NCBI RefSeq assembly: GCF_010550695.1
Contig: NZ_JAAGOB010000003.1
Span: 372,001-436,000, forward strand
Length of the DNA: 64,000 nt
DNA from: Phytoactinopolyspora alkaliphila
Lineage (GTDB): Bacteria > Actinomycetota > Actinomycetes > Jiangellales > Jiangellaceae
Direction of reading: 5' to 3'
Part shown: positions 38,043 to 46,950 of the stretch, one piece after another
Layout of the letters: each line of letters opens with the position of its first letter
How positions within the stretch are numbered: position 1 is the first letter of the stretch
The notes under the pieces: model-generated
What the model saw: only the letters and a program-made list of their open reading frames with translations
What the model was told of the DNA's origin: nothing
Database searches by the model: none
Made by a program: the position numbers and the translations under genes

Positions 38043-38690
38043 ATGGTCAGCACCGCAGCAATCCTCGGAATAGCGGTTGTCGCCCTCGGCCTGGTGCTAA
38101 CACCCGGCCCCAACATGATCTACCTGGTGTCACGGTCCATCACGCAAGGACGGCGCGCCGGCTTGATCTCGCTACTGGGCGTGGCCGCCGGGTTCCTCAT
38201 CTACCTGACGGCGGCGACGGCGGGCCTCACGGCCGTGTTCGCCGCGGTCCCTGCCGCCTACACCGTGCTGAAGCTCGCCGGAGCGGCGTATCTCCTCTAC
38301 CTGGCGTGGCAGGCGGTCCGGCCTGGTGGCACGTCCGTGTTCGCGCCGCGTGAGATGGCCGTCGATCCGGCACGCCGGCTGTTCACCATGGGGCTGGTCA
38401 CCAATGTGCTGAACCCGAAGATCGCGGTCCTCTACGTGTCGTTACTGCCGCAGTTCATCGATCCCACCCGCGGCTCGGTCGCCCTGCAGAGCCTGATCCT
38501 CGGATCCAGCCAGATCGCCATCGCGCTGCTGGTCAATGCAATGATCGTCCTGTTCGCCGGAAGCCTTGCCACGTTCCTCGCGCAGCGGCCGCTATGGCTC
38601 CGGGCGCAGCGCTACGTCATGGGCACGGTGCTGGGCGGGCTGGCGGTCAAACTGGCCACCGACCGCAGCCGTCCCGTCGCGGCGGGCTGA
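38043..38690 (+). CDS. LysE/RhtB family amino-acid exporter
   Basis: A 215-residue membrane protein with about six hydrophobic segments. The family signature near the N-terminus reads LTPGPNMIYLVSRSITQG, followed by GVAAGFLIYLTAATAGL. It exports amino acids or related small molecules. ATG 38043 gives the family-typical N-terminus; ATG 38013 is an in-frame alternative. It converges on the oxidoreductase gene. Confidence 0.9.
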   Translation: MVSTAAILGIAVVALGLVLTPGPNMIYLVSRSITQGRRAGLISLLGVAAGFLIYLTAATAGLTAVFAAVPAAYTVLKLAGAAYLLYLAWQAVRPGGTSVFAPREMAVDPARRLFTMGLVTNVLNPKIAVLYVSLLPQFIDPTRGSVALQSLILGSSQIAIALLVNAMIVLFAGSLATFLAQRPLWLRAQRYVMGTVLGGLAVKLATDRSRPVAAG

Positions 38691-38712
38691 TCCCCACGGT
38701 CCCGGCGGGAGG

Positions 38713-39702
38713 TCATCCACTGGGTGGCACAACCCCGGCGAGGATCTGGAGGGAACGGATCCTGGCGTCGACGTCGCCCATGTTGGTGACGATCATCAGC
38801 TCGTCGGCTCGCGTGTGCTCCGCGAACGCGCGCACCTCGGACCGGACGTCGCCGGCGGCACCGACGGCGGTGTGCCGCAACATTGACCGGACCTGTTCCC
38901 CCACTGGCGAGGCGAGCAGCGTGTCGTCGTCGACCTCGAGCGGCGCGTTCCCGGCGCGGCTGATGAGGCCACGCGCCATGCGCACGAGGTTGTCCCGGAA
39001 CAACTCCTCCGCGGTGTCGCGGGTGTTCGCGGCGTAGACGTTCATCGCGGCGATCACATAGGGCCGGCTGAGGTGTTCGGTCGGCTGGAACCCGCTCCGG
39101 TACGCATCGAGGGCGTCGTTCAGGGCCGCAGGAGCGAAGTGTGACGCGAATGCGTAGGGGAGTCCGAGGGACGCCGCCAGCTTCGCCCCGAACAACGACG
39201 AGCCGAGGATGTAGATGGGGACGTTGGTGTCCGTTCCCGGAACGGCTAGCACTCGTCGCCCCGGCTGCGCCGGCCCCAGGAAGTCGCGCAGTTCGGCGAC
39301 GTCCTGCGGAAAGTGCTCGGCCGCCGCCGGGTCGCGGCGCAGCGCGAGGAATGTCTCCCGGTCTCCGCCCGGTGCCCGGCCGACGCCGAGGTCGATCCGG
39401 CCCGGATACAGGGTCTCCAGCGTGCCGAACTGTTCCGCTATGACCAGCGGGGAATGGTTGGGAAGCATGATGCCGCCGGATCCGACCCGAATGTTCGACG
39501 TCTGCCCGGCGATGTGCCCGATGAGCACGCTCGTGGCCGACGACAGAATGCTCGGCATGTTGTGGTGCTCGGCGAACCAGTACCGGACATAGCCCAGGCT
39601 GTCGGCCGCCTGGGCAGTGGCCACGCTGCCCTGAAGAGCCTCATGCGGGGTGCGCTGGCCGGTGACCGTGGCCAGATCCAGGATCGACAGCCGTACCGTC
39701 AT
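38713..39702 (-). CDS. LLM-class flavin-dependent oxidoreductase
   Basis: A 329-residue luciferase-like TIM-barrel enzyme, probably FMN-dependent (MsnO8/YhbW-like group). The start MTVRLSILDLATVTGQRTP, YWFAEHHNMP and the segment GTLETLYPGRIDLGVGRAPG are characteristic. ATG 39702 overlaps the amidotransferase stop by four bases, so the two are coupled. It may be a monooxygenase; the substrate is unknown. A longer open frame upstream is rejected because homology starts at 39702. Confidence 0.9.
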   Translation of the reverse strand: MTVRLSILDLATVTGQRTPHEALQGSVATAQAADSLGYVRYWFAEHHNMPSILSSATSVLIGHIAGQTSNIRVGSGGIMLPNHSPLVIAEQFGTLETLYPGRIDLGVGRAPGGDRETFLALRRDPAAAEHFPQDVAELRDFLGPAQPGRRVLAVPGTDTNVPIYILGSSLFGAKLAASLGLPYAFASHFAPAALNDALDAYRSGFQPTEHLSRPYVIAAMNVYAANTRDTAEELFRDNLVRMARGLISRAGNAPLEVDDDTLLASPVGEQVRSMLRHTAVGAAGDVRSEVRAFAEHTRADELMIVTNMGDVDARIRSLQILAGVVPPSG

Positions 39703-40457
39703 GGGTGGTCCTCGCGCTTCTCTTCTGCGGCCGCAGAAGTGTCGGTGCTGGCATGGACGACGTCGGCGAACCGGCTCGCGACCGTGCGCCAGTGGCGGGC
39801 GGAAGCGGCGTCGTCGGTGAGCGCCTGCCGGTACAACTCCTGGGGATCGAAGCCCTGCCGGCGAAGCTTGTCCGCGTTCCACTCCAGGATTCGGTCTGGC
39901 GTGACCTCCGGGTGAAACTGCACTCCCCAAGCCGATCTTCCGTAGCGGAACGCCTGGTACGGACAGCGCTCGCTCGAGGCCAGCCACACGGCCTCTGCCG
40001 GGAGAGCCGTGATGGCGTCCTCGTGATGCTCGATGGCGGGTACCACGTCCGGCAGGTCGTGGAACAGCGGATCGTCGTGGGCTTCCGCGCGCATGTGTAT
40101 GGGCGTGCTGCCGTTCTCCGGTAGTCCAGTCTCCGCCTCGACCGTGCCACCGGCCACCTGTGCCAGCAGCTGGCCGCCCAGGCAGATACCCAGGATCGGC
40201 CGGTCACGGCCGAGCGCCTCGGCCACCAGTGCGCGCGTCTGCCGCAGCCAGGGCGCGCGCTGGTCGTCGTCGGGAAGGTAGCCGCCGCCGAGTACCACGA
40301 CGGCGTCGTGCTCCAGCCGTGCCGGCAGCGCACTTCCGTCGAAGGCCGGGACGACGTCGAGCTTGAGGCCGTCGTCGTTCAACCAGTCACCGAGGCGACG
40401 AGCGCCGCCGTTCTTCGTGTGCTGAACGACCAACACAGATGGAGCCGCTGCCGTCAC
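39699..40457 (-). CDS. Class I glutamine amidotransferase-like protein (GMP synthase N-terminal type)
   Basis: A 252-residue protein with the Cys-His-Glu triad: nucleophile in GICLGGQLLA, His and Glu in GVQFHPEV. It resembles the amidotransferase domain of GuaA and related gamma-glutamyl hydrolases (PuuD/YfeJ group), standing alone without a synthetase domain. It is coupled to the flavin oxidoreductase gene downstream and to a decayed oxidoreductase upstream by GTGA overlaps. The acceptor is unknown. Confidence 0.88.
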   Translation of the reverse strand: MTAAAPSVLVVQHTKNGGARRLGDWLNDDGLKLDVVPAFDGSALPARLEHDAVVVLGGGYLPDDDQRAPWLRQTRALVAEALGRDRPILGICLGGQLLAQVAGGTVEAETGLPENGSTPIHMRAEAHDDPLFHDLPDVVPAIEHHEDAITALPAEAVWLASSERCPYQAFRYGRSAWGVQFHPEVTPDRILEWNADKLRRQGFDPQELYRQALTDDAASARHWRTVASRFADVVHASTDTSAAAEEKREDHP

Positions 40458-40672
40458 CGGAGCACCTCCGCGAGCACGCAGTATCCACGCATCGGAGTCT
40501 CACTTCGTTCCCTGACGTTCACATGGTTCGCGCCGGCATCCGGCTGGCGCATCCAGACCTTCCCGTAGCCGAGCTGCTCGATGTCGGAGGCGACTCGGGC
40601 GTTCAGCGCGCCCGTTCGCTGCCAGATTCCCACGGTGTCCCAGATTCCCACGGTGCCAAGGTCAACAGCCAT
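40454..40672 (-). pseudogene. Internally deleted LLM F420-dependent oxidoreductase relic
   Basis: From ATG 40672 the product has a normal N-terminus (VGIW then ALNARVASDIEQLGYGKVW), then switches directly to GANHVNVRERSETPM and ends LAEVLR, which resembles the C-terminal end of F420-dependent LLM proteins. About 200 residues between are missing. A 15-base tandem duplication near its start (around 40622-40655) repeats TVGIW. Its stop overlaps the amidotransferase start (GTGA), so it once headed this operon and may still be translated as a 72-residue remnant. Confidence 0.65.
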
Positions 40673-40782
40673 GCCCGCTACAACCCGCACGCCACGTGTC
40701 TTCATCCCGCCTGGAGGTGCCTTGCGCAAGCCGGCCGCGCGAGCCGTCGAGATGGCGCTTGACAGCAAGCGTCAGAGCATGA

Positions 40783-40800
40783 AATAACCAATTGGTTATT
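40783..40800. promoter_or_regulatory. 18-bp palindromic operator before ArsR gene
   Basis: AATAACCAATTGGTTATT is a perfect palindrome ending 17 bases before the ArsR-type gene. Palindromes with this CCAATTGG-type core are commonly found in front of ArsR-SRPBCC operons, where the regulator represses itself. It is strikingly A/T-rich for this genome. Confidence 0.75.
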
Positions 40801-40817
40801 AAACGATTGGGTTATGA

Positions 40818-41171
40818 ATGAGAGTCAGTGACCAGCTCGACGCCACATTCGCGGCCCTCGCGGACCCGACCCGGCGGGCCATTCTCACCAGGCTGGCTGC
40901 CGGTGAGGCGAGCGTCGCGCAGCTGGCCGCGCCCTTCGACATGAGCCAGCCAGCGGTCTCCAAGCACCTCAAGGTCCTCGAACGCGCCGGCTTGGTCTTG
41001 CGTAGCCGCGAAGCACAGCGCAGGCCACGCACACTCCAGACGGAGCCGCTTCAAGCGGCAGCGACGTGGCTGGAGGACTTCCGCAGCTTGTGGGAGGAGC
41101 GCTTTCAAGGGCTCGACACCGTGCTGGACGAACTCATGGCAGCCGCCGAACAGGAGAGAGACGATGAATGA
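40818..41171 (+). CDS. ArsR/SmtB-type winged-helix regulator
   Basis: A 117-residue regulator. It begins with LDATFAALADPTRRAILTRLA, and the recognition helix is in MSQPAVSKHLKVLERAGLV. No metal-binding cysteines are visible, so it is of the metal-independent kind linked to SRPBCC (AHSA1) proteins. It overlaps the next gene by 8 bases. The perfect palindrome upstream is the probable auto-regulatory site. Confidence 0.92.
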   Translation: MRVSDQLDATFAALADPTRRAILTRLAAGEASVAQLAAPFDMSQPAVSKHLKVLERAGLVLRSREAQRRPRTLQTEPLQAAATWLEDFRSLWEERFQGLDTVLDELMAAAEQERDDE

Positions 41172-42249
41172 GATCGCTGAACGGTATCGCCGCCGGGCGG
41201 CGGCCTTCGAACGTAAGATCGCCGCCGTACGGCCGCATCAATGGTCGAATCAGTCGCCCTGCGAGCACTGGGACGCCAGGGCGGTGGTCGGGCACATCAT
41301 CGACATGCACGGCGCGATGCTGCGTCCGCTGGGTCGCGAGCTTCGGCCGGCGCCGTCGCTGGACGACGATCCGCTGGGCGCCTTCTTCTCGGCTCGGGCC
41401 GATGTCGAGGAGATTCTTGACGACACCCGGCTCGCCCGGGCCGAATGCGACACACCCACCGGCCGGATCACCACCGAGCAGCACATCGACCAGGTTGTCA
41501 GTGACGATCTCGTGATCCACGGCTGGGATCTTGCCCGGGCCACTCGCCAGGACGACACCATGGAAGACGAGGATGTGGAGCGGATGTGGGCACGCAGCAC
41601 GACGGTCCCGGCCGGCGTCGTAGAGCAATTGCGCACCCCCGAAGCATTCGGTCCCGGCATCGAGGTCTTGGGCCCGGAGGTCGCGGTGCCCGACGACGCG
41701 CCCCTGCATGACAGGCTGCTCGGATTCTTCGGTCGTGACCCGGGCTGGAGCGCTGACGCGCACGACTACCCTGGCACGACGGTGACTACGCCCACCGACA
41801 CCGAGATCGTGATGACCCGCTGGTTCGCCGCGCCGCCGGCGCTCGTCTTCTCCGCGTGGACCGAACCGGCACTGCTGAAGCGCTGGTACGGCGCCCGGGG
41901 CTGGCACATCGTGGAATGCCGCGTCGACCTTCGGGTGGGTGGCCGCTGGCGGTTCACCTGGCACGGTCCCGACGACGAGCGGATGAGCGCAGGCGGCATG
42001 TACCAGGAGATCGCGGCGCCGGAACGGCTCGTCTACAGCGAGGAGTTCGACGACCACTGGTACCCGGGGGAGTCCGTGGTGGTCCATGTGCTCACCGGCC
42101 ACCGAGGCGGCACGGCCCTGACCACAACGCTGCGATATTCGACGCGAGACGTCCGTGATCTGGTGCTCAGCTCCGCGATGGAGCGCGGCGTCGAGGAGGG
42201 CTACCAGCGCCTCGACGACATGCTGATCGCCGTGGCCGGTGAGGAGTGA
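41164..42249 (+). CDS. Fusion of mycothiol-type DinB (TIGR03086-like) and SRPBCC/AHSA1 domains
   Basis: A 361-residue two-domain protein. Residues about 1-190 form a DinB-like helical bundle with CEHWDARAVVGHIIDMHGAM and a second histidine in DDLVIHGWDLARA, metal ligands of the mycothiol-dependent maleylpyruvate isomerase group. Residues about 210-360 are an AHSA1/SRPBCC domain (MTRWFAAPPALVFSAWTEPALLKRWYG). Each half normally occurs as a separate protein. It is coupled to the ArsR gene. It may bind and transform a hydrophobic ligand; the role is unknown. Confidence 0.88.
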   Translation: MNEIAERYRRRAAAFERKIAAVRPHQWSNQSPCEHWDARAVVGHIIDMHGAMLRPLGRELRPAPSLDDDPLGAFFSARADVEEILDDTRLARAECDTPTGRITTEQHIDQVVSDDLVIHGWDLARATRQDDTMEDEDVERMWARSTTVPAGVVEQLRTPEAFGPGIEVLGPEVAVPDDAPLHDRLLGFFGRDPGWSADAHDYPGTTVTTPTDTEIVMTRWFAAPPALVFSAWTEPALLKRWYGARGWHIVECRVDLRVGGRWRFTWHGPDDERMSAGGMYQEIAAPERLVYSEEFDDHWYPGESVVVHVLTGHRGGTALTTTLRYSTRDVRDLVLSSAMERGVEEGYQRLDDMLIAVAGEE

Positions 42250-42250
42250 T

Positions 42251-42979
42251 ATGGCCGCGGACATCGGCGCACCGGTCTTCATCGAGCGGCTGAAGGCCCA
42301 TCAATCGGCCGAAGAGCTCGCCAAGATTCAGCGCTACTTCAAGACTGGGCCGGGCGAGTACGGCGAGGGCGACGTCTTCCTCGGCGTGCGCATGGGTCAG
42401 GTCTTCGCGCTCGCGAAGGAGTTCATCGAGATGCCCCCGGAGGAGCTCGAGCACCTCCTCGACAGTCCGCTGCACGAGGTCAGGGCGGGTGCGATGAGCA
42501 TCATGGACAAGCAGGCGCGGAGAAAACGGACCACGGAGAGCCGTCGCAAGGACCTCTACGAGCTGTATTTGCGCAGACACGACCGGATCAACAACTGGGA
42601 CCTGGTTGACCTGGGCGCGCCGTTCGTGATCGGCGGTTACCTGTTCGACAAGCCACGCGGCGTCCTCGCCGAACTGGCGCGCTCCGGTGTCCTGTGGGAG
42701 CGACGCACGGCCATAGTGAGCACGTCGTACTTCATCAGGCAGGACGACCTGGACGACACGTTCGCGATCGCCGAGATGCTGCTCGCGGATGATCACGATC
42801 TGATTCACAAAGCGACCGGTGGCTGGCTCCGGGCAGCCGGAGCGAAAGACCGCTCCCGGCTGCTGCGTTTCCTGGACGAGCATGCCCGGAGGATGCCGCG
42901 CACCATGGTGCGATACGCCGTCGAGCGCTTGGACGCGGACCAGCGTCGTGCGTACATGGAGGCGGCTGAACGTGGGTGA
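42251..42979 (+). CDS. DNA alkylation repair (AlkD-like) HEAT-repeat protein
   Basis: A 242-residue helical protein of the AlkD family, with the typical N-terminal FKTGPGEYGEGDVFLGVRMGQV and the later NNWDLVDLGAPFVIGGYL. Characterised AlkD members are glycosylases for positively charged alkylpurines. ATG 42251 follows GAGGAG; a GTG at 42239 overlaps the upstream gene and is less likely. It is the third gene of the ArsR operon. Confidence 0.88.
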   Translation: MAADIGAPVFIERLKAHQSAEELAKIQRYFKTGPGEYGEGDVFLGVRMGQVFALAKEFIEMPPEELEHLLDSPLHEVRAGAMSIMDKQARRKRTTESRRKDLYELYLRRHDRINNWDLVDLGAPFVIGGYLFDKPRGVLAELARSGVLWERRTAIVSTSYFIRQDDLDDTFAIAEMLLADDHDLIHKATGGWLRAAGAKDRSRLLRFLDEHARRMPRTMVRYAVERLDADQRRAYMEAAERG

Positions 42980-43263
42980 ACGTGGGGGAGCGCCGCGGCG
43001 CCTCGTTCCACGCCGAGAAGGTGGTAAGCTCGACACAGCGGTGAGGTGCAAATAACGATTTGTGTCGCCCATGCTGGCGGAAGTCGAATCGCGTTGTACT
43101 ATTGCCGCGGTCGCAGTCTTTGTGTTCGTGTTGGATGCACGCTCGCATGGAATGATGTTGCGGGCGCGTCGTATACCTTCAGGTTTCTGGAGAGGTCGCG
43201 TCTAGACCGACCGAGGGCACTGCACGGTGTGGTGTCCTGTTTTCCAGCCCTGTAAGGAGTATC
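42980..43263 (+). promoter_or_regulatory. Promoter and long leader of the cold-shock gene
   Basis: These 284 bases contain no gene. AAGGAG lies 6 bases before the cold-shock ATG. Several A/T-rich patches, such as CAAATAACGATTTGTG near 43049, could hold the promoter, leaving a leader of well over 100 bases, usual for cspA-type mRNAs. No defined structure is claimed. Confidence 0.4.
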
Positions 43264-43464
43264 ATGACTCAGGGAACTGTCAAGTGGTTCAACTCGGAAA
43301 AGGGCTTTGGTTTCATTGCCCGCGAGGACGGACCGGACGTGTTCGTTCACTACTCGGAGATCTCCGGCGACGGTTACCGTAGCCTCGAGGAGAACCAGGC
43401 CGTGGAGTTCGAGGTGACCCAGGGCGCCAAGGGCCCCCAGGCCACCAACGTTCGCGCTGTCTGA
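43264..43464 (+). CDS. cspA: CspA-family cold-shock protein
   Basis: A 66-residue single cold-shock domain. RNP1 is KGFGFI and RNP2 is VFVHYS, within the standard [20 protein letters not shown] start. It is an RNA chaperone that melts mRNA structure. The length is normal. A strong terminator follows at 43504. The specific paralogue letter cannot be assigned. Confidence 0.95.
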   Translation: MTQGTVKWFNSEKGFGFIAREDGPDVFVHYSEISGDGYRSLEENQAVEFEVTQGAKGPQATNVRAV

Positions 43465-43503
43465 ACTTCCGGGCGAGTACCACTTGCCTGACTGAGGTCT
43501 CAG

Positions 43504-43537
43504 CGATGGGCCGGCACCGCAAGGTGCCGGCCCATCG
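43504..43537 (+). terminator. Rho-independent terminator after cspA
   Basis: CGATGGGCCGGCACC (43504-43518) and its perfect complement (43523-43537) form a 15-bp stem with a GCAA tetraloop, followed by a short GCGTTT run. Confidence 0.85.
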
Positions 43538-43841
43538 GCGTTTCACGGATCGCAAGCGCAACACACCAAGCCCGGCGACGCGTCGCTAGCGGGCGACGCG
43601 TGGGATGAGCAGCTGAGCTCCTGCCAGCTGAGTACTGTGGCCGGTGAGTATCGTGCCGGATACGGCCGGTACGGACAGTGCCTTGCCGGAGAGCATTGAG
43701 CAGGTGAGCACGTCGCATGTGGTCAACGCGCAGGTGGAGACTGTGCAGGCGAATGCCGTGCAGGCGACATCTGCCGGCCTGACGCCGTGCAGCTCGGCTG
43801 GGCGGAAAGCTGCCGTAGCCGGTGAAGGCAGGAGACCACAG

Positions 43842-45170
43842 ATGACGGACATAGATACCGACAGGACGGCCGTCGTCCTGCTTAACCGCGATCTGCGCGT
43901 CCATGATCACCCCGCCCTCGCAGCGGCGTGCTCTCACGCGGACGCCGTGGTGCCGCTATTCGTCCTGGACGACGCGATTCTGAGCCGAGGCTTCGCCGCG
44001 CCGAATCGACTGGTGTTCCTGGCCAAGGCGTTGGAAGACCTGCGTGCGCTCCTCCGCGAGCGTGGTGGCGACCTGGTGATCCGGCGTGGAGACATCGTGA
44101 CCGAGACGATGCGCATGGTCCGGGAGACCTCGGCGACGGCCGTGGTGTGCAGTGCCGACGTGAGCGCCTACGCCCGTCGGCGGGAACAGCGGCTGGCGGC
44201 GGCGTGCGGTACTGAGAACGTCGCGTTCCGCACCTATCCGGGCGTCACGGTCGTGCCCCCAGGTGACATTCGCCCGGCTGGAGGAGACCACTATCGTGTC
44301 TTCACCCCGTACTGGCGAGCCTGGGAGGCTGGTTCGTGGCGTCCGATACTCGCGGCGCCACGCCAGATCCGCATGCCACCGGGAATGACGGCGGGCGAGC
44401 TTCCCGGACGCGAGTTGGCGGGCGAGGGGCCCGTGTCGCCGTCGTTGCCCGCCGGCGGAGAGACTGAGGCCCGCAAGCTCCTTGCTGCCGCCGTACGTAA
44501 ACGCGCGGACTGGGAGCCGGACCACGACGACCTGGCCGGCGATCACACGACGAGGCTCAGCCCCTATCTGCATTTTGGCTGCGTTTCCGCTCGTGAGGTC
44601 GCGGAGCGGCTGCGCGATCATGCGCCCGGTGTGGTGCGCCAGCTCGCTTGGCGGGACTTTCACCATCAGGTCACGGCGGCGTTCCCGGATATCGCCCGTC
44701 GCGACTACCGCGCTCGCGACCAGGCATGGCGCGACGACCCGCACGCCGCGGAGATGTGGCGACGCGGGCAGACCGGCGTGCCTGTGGTCGATGCCGGCAT
44801 GCGTCAGCTCCTTGCCGAAGGCTGGATGCATAATCGAGCGCGGCTGATCACCGCGTCGTTCCTGACCAGGAACCTCAAGGTTCACTGGCGAGTGGGAGCC
44901 GATCACTTCTTCCGTTGGCTCTGCGACGGCGACATCGCGAACAATGCCGGGAACTGGCAGTGGGTTGCCGGTACGGGAAACGACACCAGGCCTAACCGGG
45001 TCCTCAATCCGCTGCGGCAAGCCCGCAGGTTCGATCCCGATGGCGTCTACGTGCGCCGGCACGTTCCTGAACTGGCAGAGGTGCAAGGTGCCGCCGTGCA
45101 CACCCCGTGGCTTCTACCTGAGAACGTGCGCCAAGCGCTGGACTATCCGCCGCCCTTGATCGACATGTGA
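43842..45170 (+). CDS. phr: Cryptochrome/photolyase family protein (CPD photolyase type)
   Basis: A 442-residue light-driven DNA repair flavoprotein. The N-terminal antenna domain starts TAVVLLNRDLRVHDHPAL. The FAD domain has LSPYLHFGCVSAREV, WRDFHHQVTAAFPD, GMRQLLAEGWMHNRARLI and NAGNWQWVAGTGND. Tryptophans of the electron-transfer chain are present in the last motif. ATG 43842 follows GGCAGGAG; a longer frame from 43644 adds 66 residues without homology. Class I CPD repair is most likely. Confidence 0.92.
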   Translation: MTDIDTDRTAVVLLNRDLRVHDHPALAAACSHADAVVPLFVLDDAILSRGFAAPNRLVFLAKALEDLRALLRERGGDLVIRRGDIVTETMRMVRETSATAVVCSADVSAYARRREQRLAAACGTENVAFRTYPGVTVVPPGDIRPAGGDHYRVFTPYWRAWEAGSWRPILAAPRQIRMPPGMTAGELPGRELAGEGPVSPSLPAGGETEARKLLAAAVRKRADWEPDHDDLAGDHTTRLSPYLHFGCVSAREVAERLRDHAPGVVRQLAWRDFHHQVTAAFPDIARRDYRARDQAWRDDPHAAEMWRRGQTGVPVVDAGMRQLLAEGWMHNRARLITASFLTRNLKVHWRVGADHFFRWLCDGDIANNAGNWQWVAGTGNDTRPNRVLNPLRQARRFDPDGVYVRRHVPELAEVQGAAVHTPWLLPENVRQALDYPPPLIDM

Positions 45171-45268
45171 GCGCGGCATATATCGGCATGCGGGCATGAC
45201 CGCCTTGGAACGTGGGTATGTGGCCGCGCATGCGTATGATCCCCGCGGGAAAAGTCCACGAGCACAGC

Positions 45269-46519
45269 ATGCCGCACGATCCGGCTCCAGACTCGTCTCT
45301 CTCGCTCCTCCGTGAGGGATACAGCTTCCTGCCGCGACGATTTGAACGCTACCAAAGCGACATCTTCGGCGCACGGCTCCTCGGCCGGCAGGCTATCTGC
45401 ATGCGCGGCGCCGACGCGGGGCACCTCTTCTACGACACCACCCGGTTCGAGCGTAGCGGTGCCGTACCGGGGTTCGTGCTCAAGACCGTGTTCGGCGAAG
45501 GCGGCGTTCAAGGCCTCGACGACGCCGCACATCGGCATCGCAAAGCGATGTTCATGGCGGTGATGACGCCGGAGTCGATCGACGACCTTGTCGCCCGCAC
45601 GACATCGCTGTGGCGCGCAGCGTTGCCGAAGTGGGAATCCCGCGGCCGCATGGTGCTGTTTGACGAGGCGGCGCAGGTGCTGTGCCAAGCGGGATGTGAC
45701 TGGGCCGGCGTTGCCCTACCCGCGGGAGATCGTCGTCGTCGGGCCGAAGACCTGATCGCCGCGGTCGATGGGTTCGGTGCCCTTGGCTGGCGACACTGGC
45801 GTGGGAGGTTGGGAAGGCGCCGGTCCGAGGCGTGGCTCGAGGACGTCGTCGCTGATGTCAGGGCTGGACGGCTGGAGACCCCGGACGATCGCGCGTTACA
45901 CATCGTGGCCTTCCACCGGGACCACGATGGGGAGCTGCTCAGTGAGCGCACTGCCGCCGTCGAATTGCTCAACATGGTGCGGCCGTTCGTCGCCGTGTCG
46001 TGGTTCATCGCATTCATGGCCCTCGCGATGCACGATCATCCGGGCTGGAAAGCGCGCCTTCGCACCGGCGACGATGCTGATGCCGACATGTTCGTCCACG
46101 AGGTCCGCCGCTTCTATCCCTTCGCGCCGATGCTCGGCGCTCGGGTCCGGGAGGACTTCGACTGGAACGGTCACCACTTTCAGCGCGGCACACTCGTGAT
46201 CTTGGACGTCTTCGGCACCCATCGCGACGGCAGGATGTGGCCTTCTCCTGGCGAGTTCGTTCCCGACCGGTTCCGGGACCGGGACCCCGAGGGCTTTGAT
46301 TTCATACCGCAAGGCGGTGGCGACCCGGATCTGGGCCATCGCTGCGCCGGCGAGCACTTGACCATCGCCACCATGCGTAAGATCGCACGCATCCTGTCCG
46401 CCGAGATGACCTACCAGGTGCCCGATCAGGACCTGCGGCTGAGCTTGCGAAGGATGCCCGCCAAGCCGCCATCGGGTATCGAGCTCGAACACGTCCGGCA
46501 AACGCGGCCCGCCATGTGA
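45269..46519 (+). CDS. Cytochrome P450 CYP152-type fatty-acid peroxygenase
   Basis: A P450 of about 416 residues that uses hydrogen peroxide to hydroxylate or decarboxylate fatty acids. It matches P450-BSbeta closely at the start (PHDPAPDSSLSLLREGY). The CYP152 hallmark Arg-Pro in VRPFVAV replaces the acid-alcohol pair, and the heme cysteine is in GHRCAGEH after PQGGGDPDLG. The residue at the BSbeta Gln85 position appears to be glutamine (GVQGLDDAAHRHRK), favouring hydroxylation over OleT-like decarboxylation. The start is uncertain: in-frame starts at 45212 and 45236 exist. No redox partner gene is nearby, as expected. Confidence 0.9.
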   Translation: MPHDPAPDSSLSLLREGYSFLPRRFERYQSDIFGARLLGRQAICMRGADAGHLFYDTTRFERSGAVPGFVLKTVFGEGGVQGLDDAAHRHRKAMFMAVMTPESIDDLVARTTSLWRAALPKWESRGRMVLFDEAAQVLCQAGCDWAGVALPAGDRRRRAEDLIAAVDGFGALGWRHWRGRLGRRRSEAWLEDVVADVRAGRLETPDDRALHIVAFHRDHDGELLSERTAAVELLNMVRPFVAVSWFIAFMALAMHDHPGWKARLRTGDDADADMFVHEVRRFYPFAPMLGARVREDFDWNGHHFQRGTLVILDVFGTHRDGRMWPSPGEFVPDRFRDRDPEGFDFIPQGGGDPDLGHRCAGEHLTIATMRKIARILSAEMTYQVPDQDLRLSLRRMPAKPPSGIELEHVRQTRPAM

Positions 46520-46950
46520 ATGCGCCGTGGGCGGTCTGGTGTCGAAAGGCCGGGCTTCGATTTCTTGCTCGTGAGGTCAGGTCAGGTTGCGGTCCAGCCC
46601 GCGATCGGTTCTGTGCCGGGGCTCAACCGGAAGAGCTCGATGGCGGGCTAGACGCTTGGGATAGACCTGGTCCTTTGCGTGAGAGGTCTGCTGCCGCATC
46701 TGTTATCCAGGCGAATGACTCCCAGGGGAGGCAAAGCTCCCGTTCCCGTTGCGTCCTGCAGAGTGAGCGCCAGGGGGCTCGATGTGCAGGACGCAACGAA
46801 CCGCAAACGCGTCGGCCTTGAATCGAACAAGCGTTCTAACTATGATGATATTAGTTGATCTAGTTGCCTCTCGGTTAGCTATATCTACGTTTTTCAAGGC
46901 CTGTCGGCGTGAACTAACGCTTGACGGTATGCGGTTGGAGGGAGCTAGGC
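46520..46950 (+). other. Intergenic region before the DUF222/HNH gene
   Basis: No gene is supported in these 431 bases. The segment at about 46825-46895 is much richer in A/T than the rest of the window and likely contains a promoter; this is a frequent sign of acquired DNA. GGAGGGAG at about 46937-46944 serves the ATG at 46951. Confidence 0.4.

Noticed and set aside
43644-43841. 66-residue N-terminal extension of the photolyase
   Set aside because: There is no homology or ribosome site for the upstream start, while GGCAGGAG precedes ATG 43842, where the antenna domain begins.
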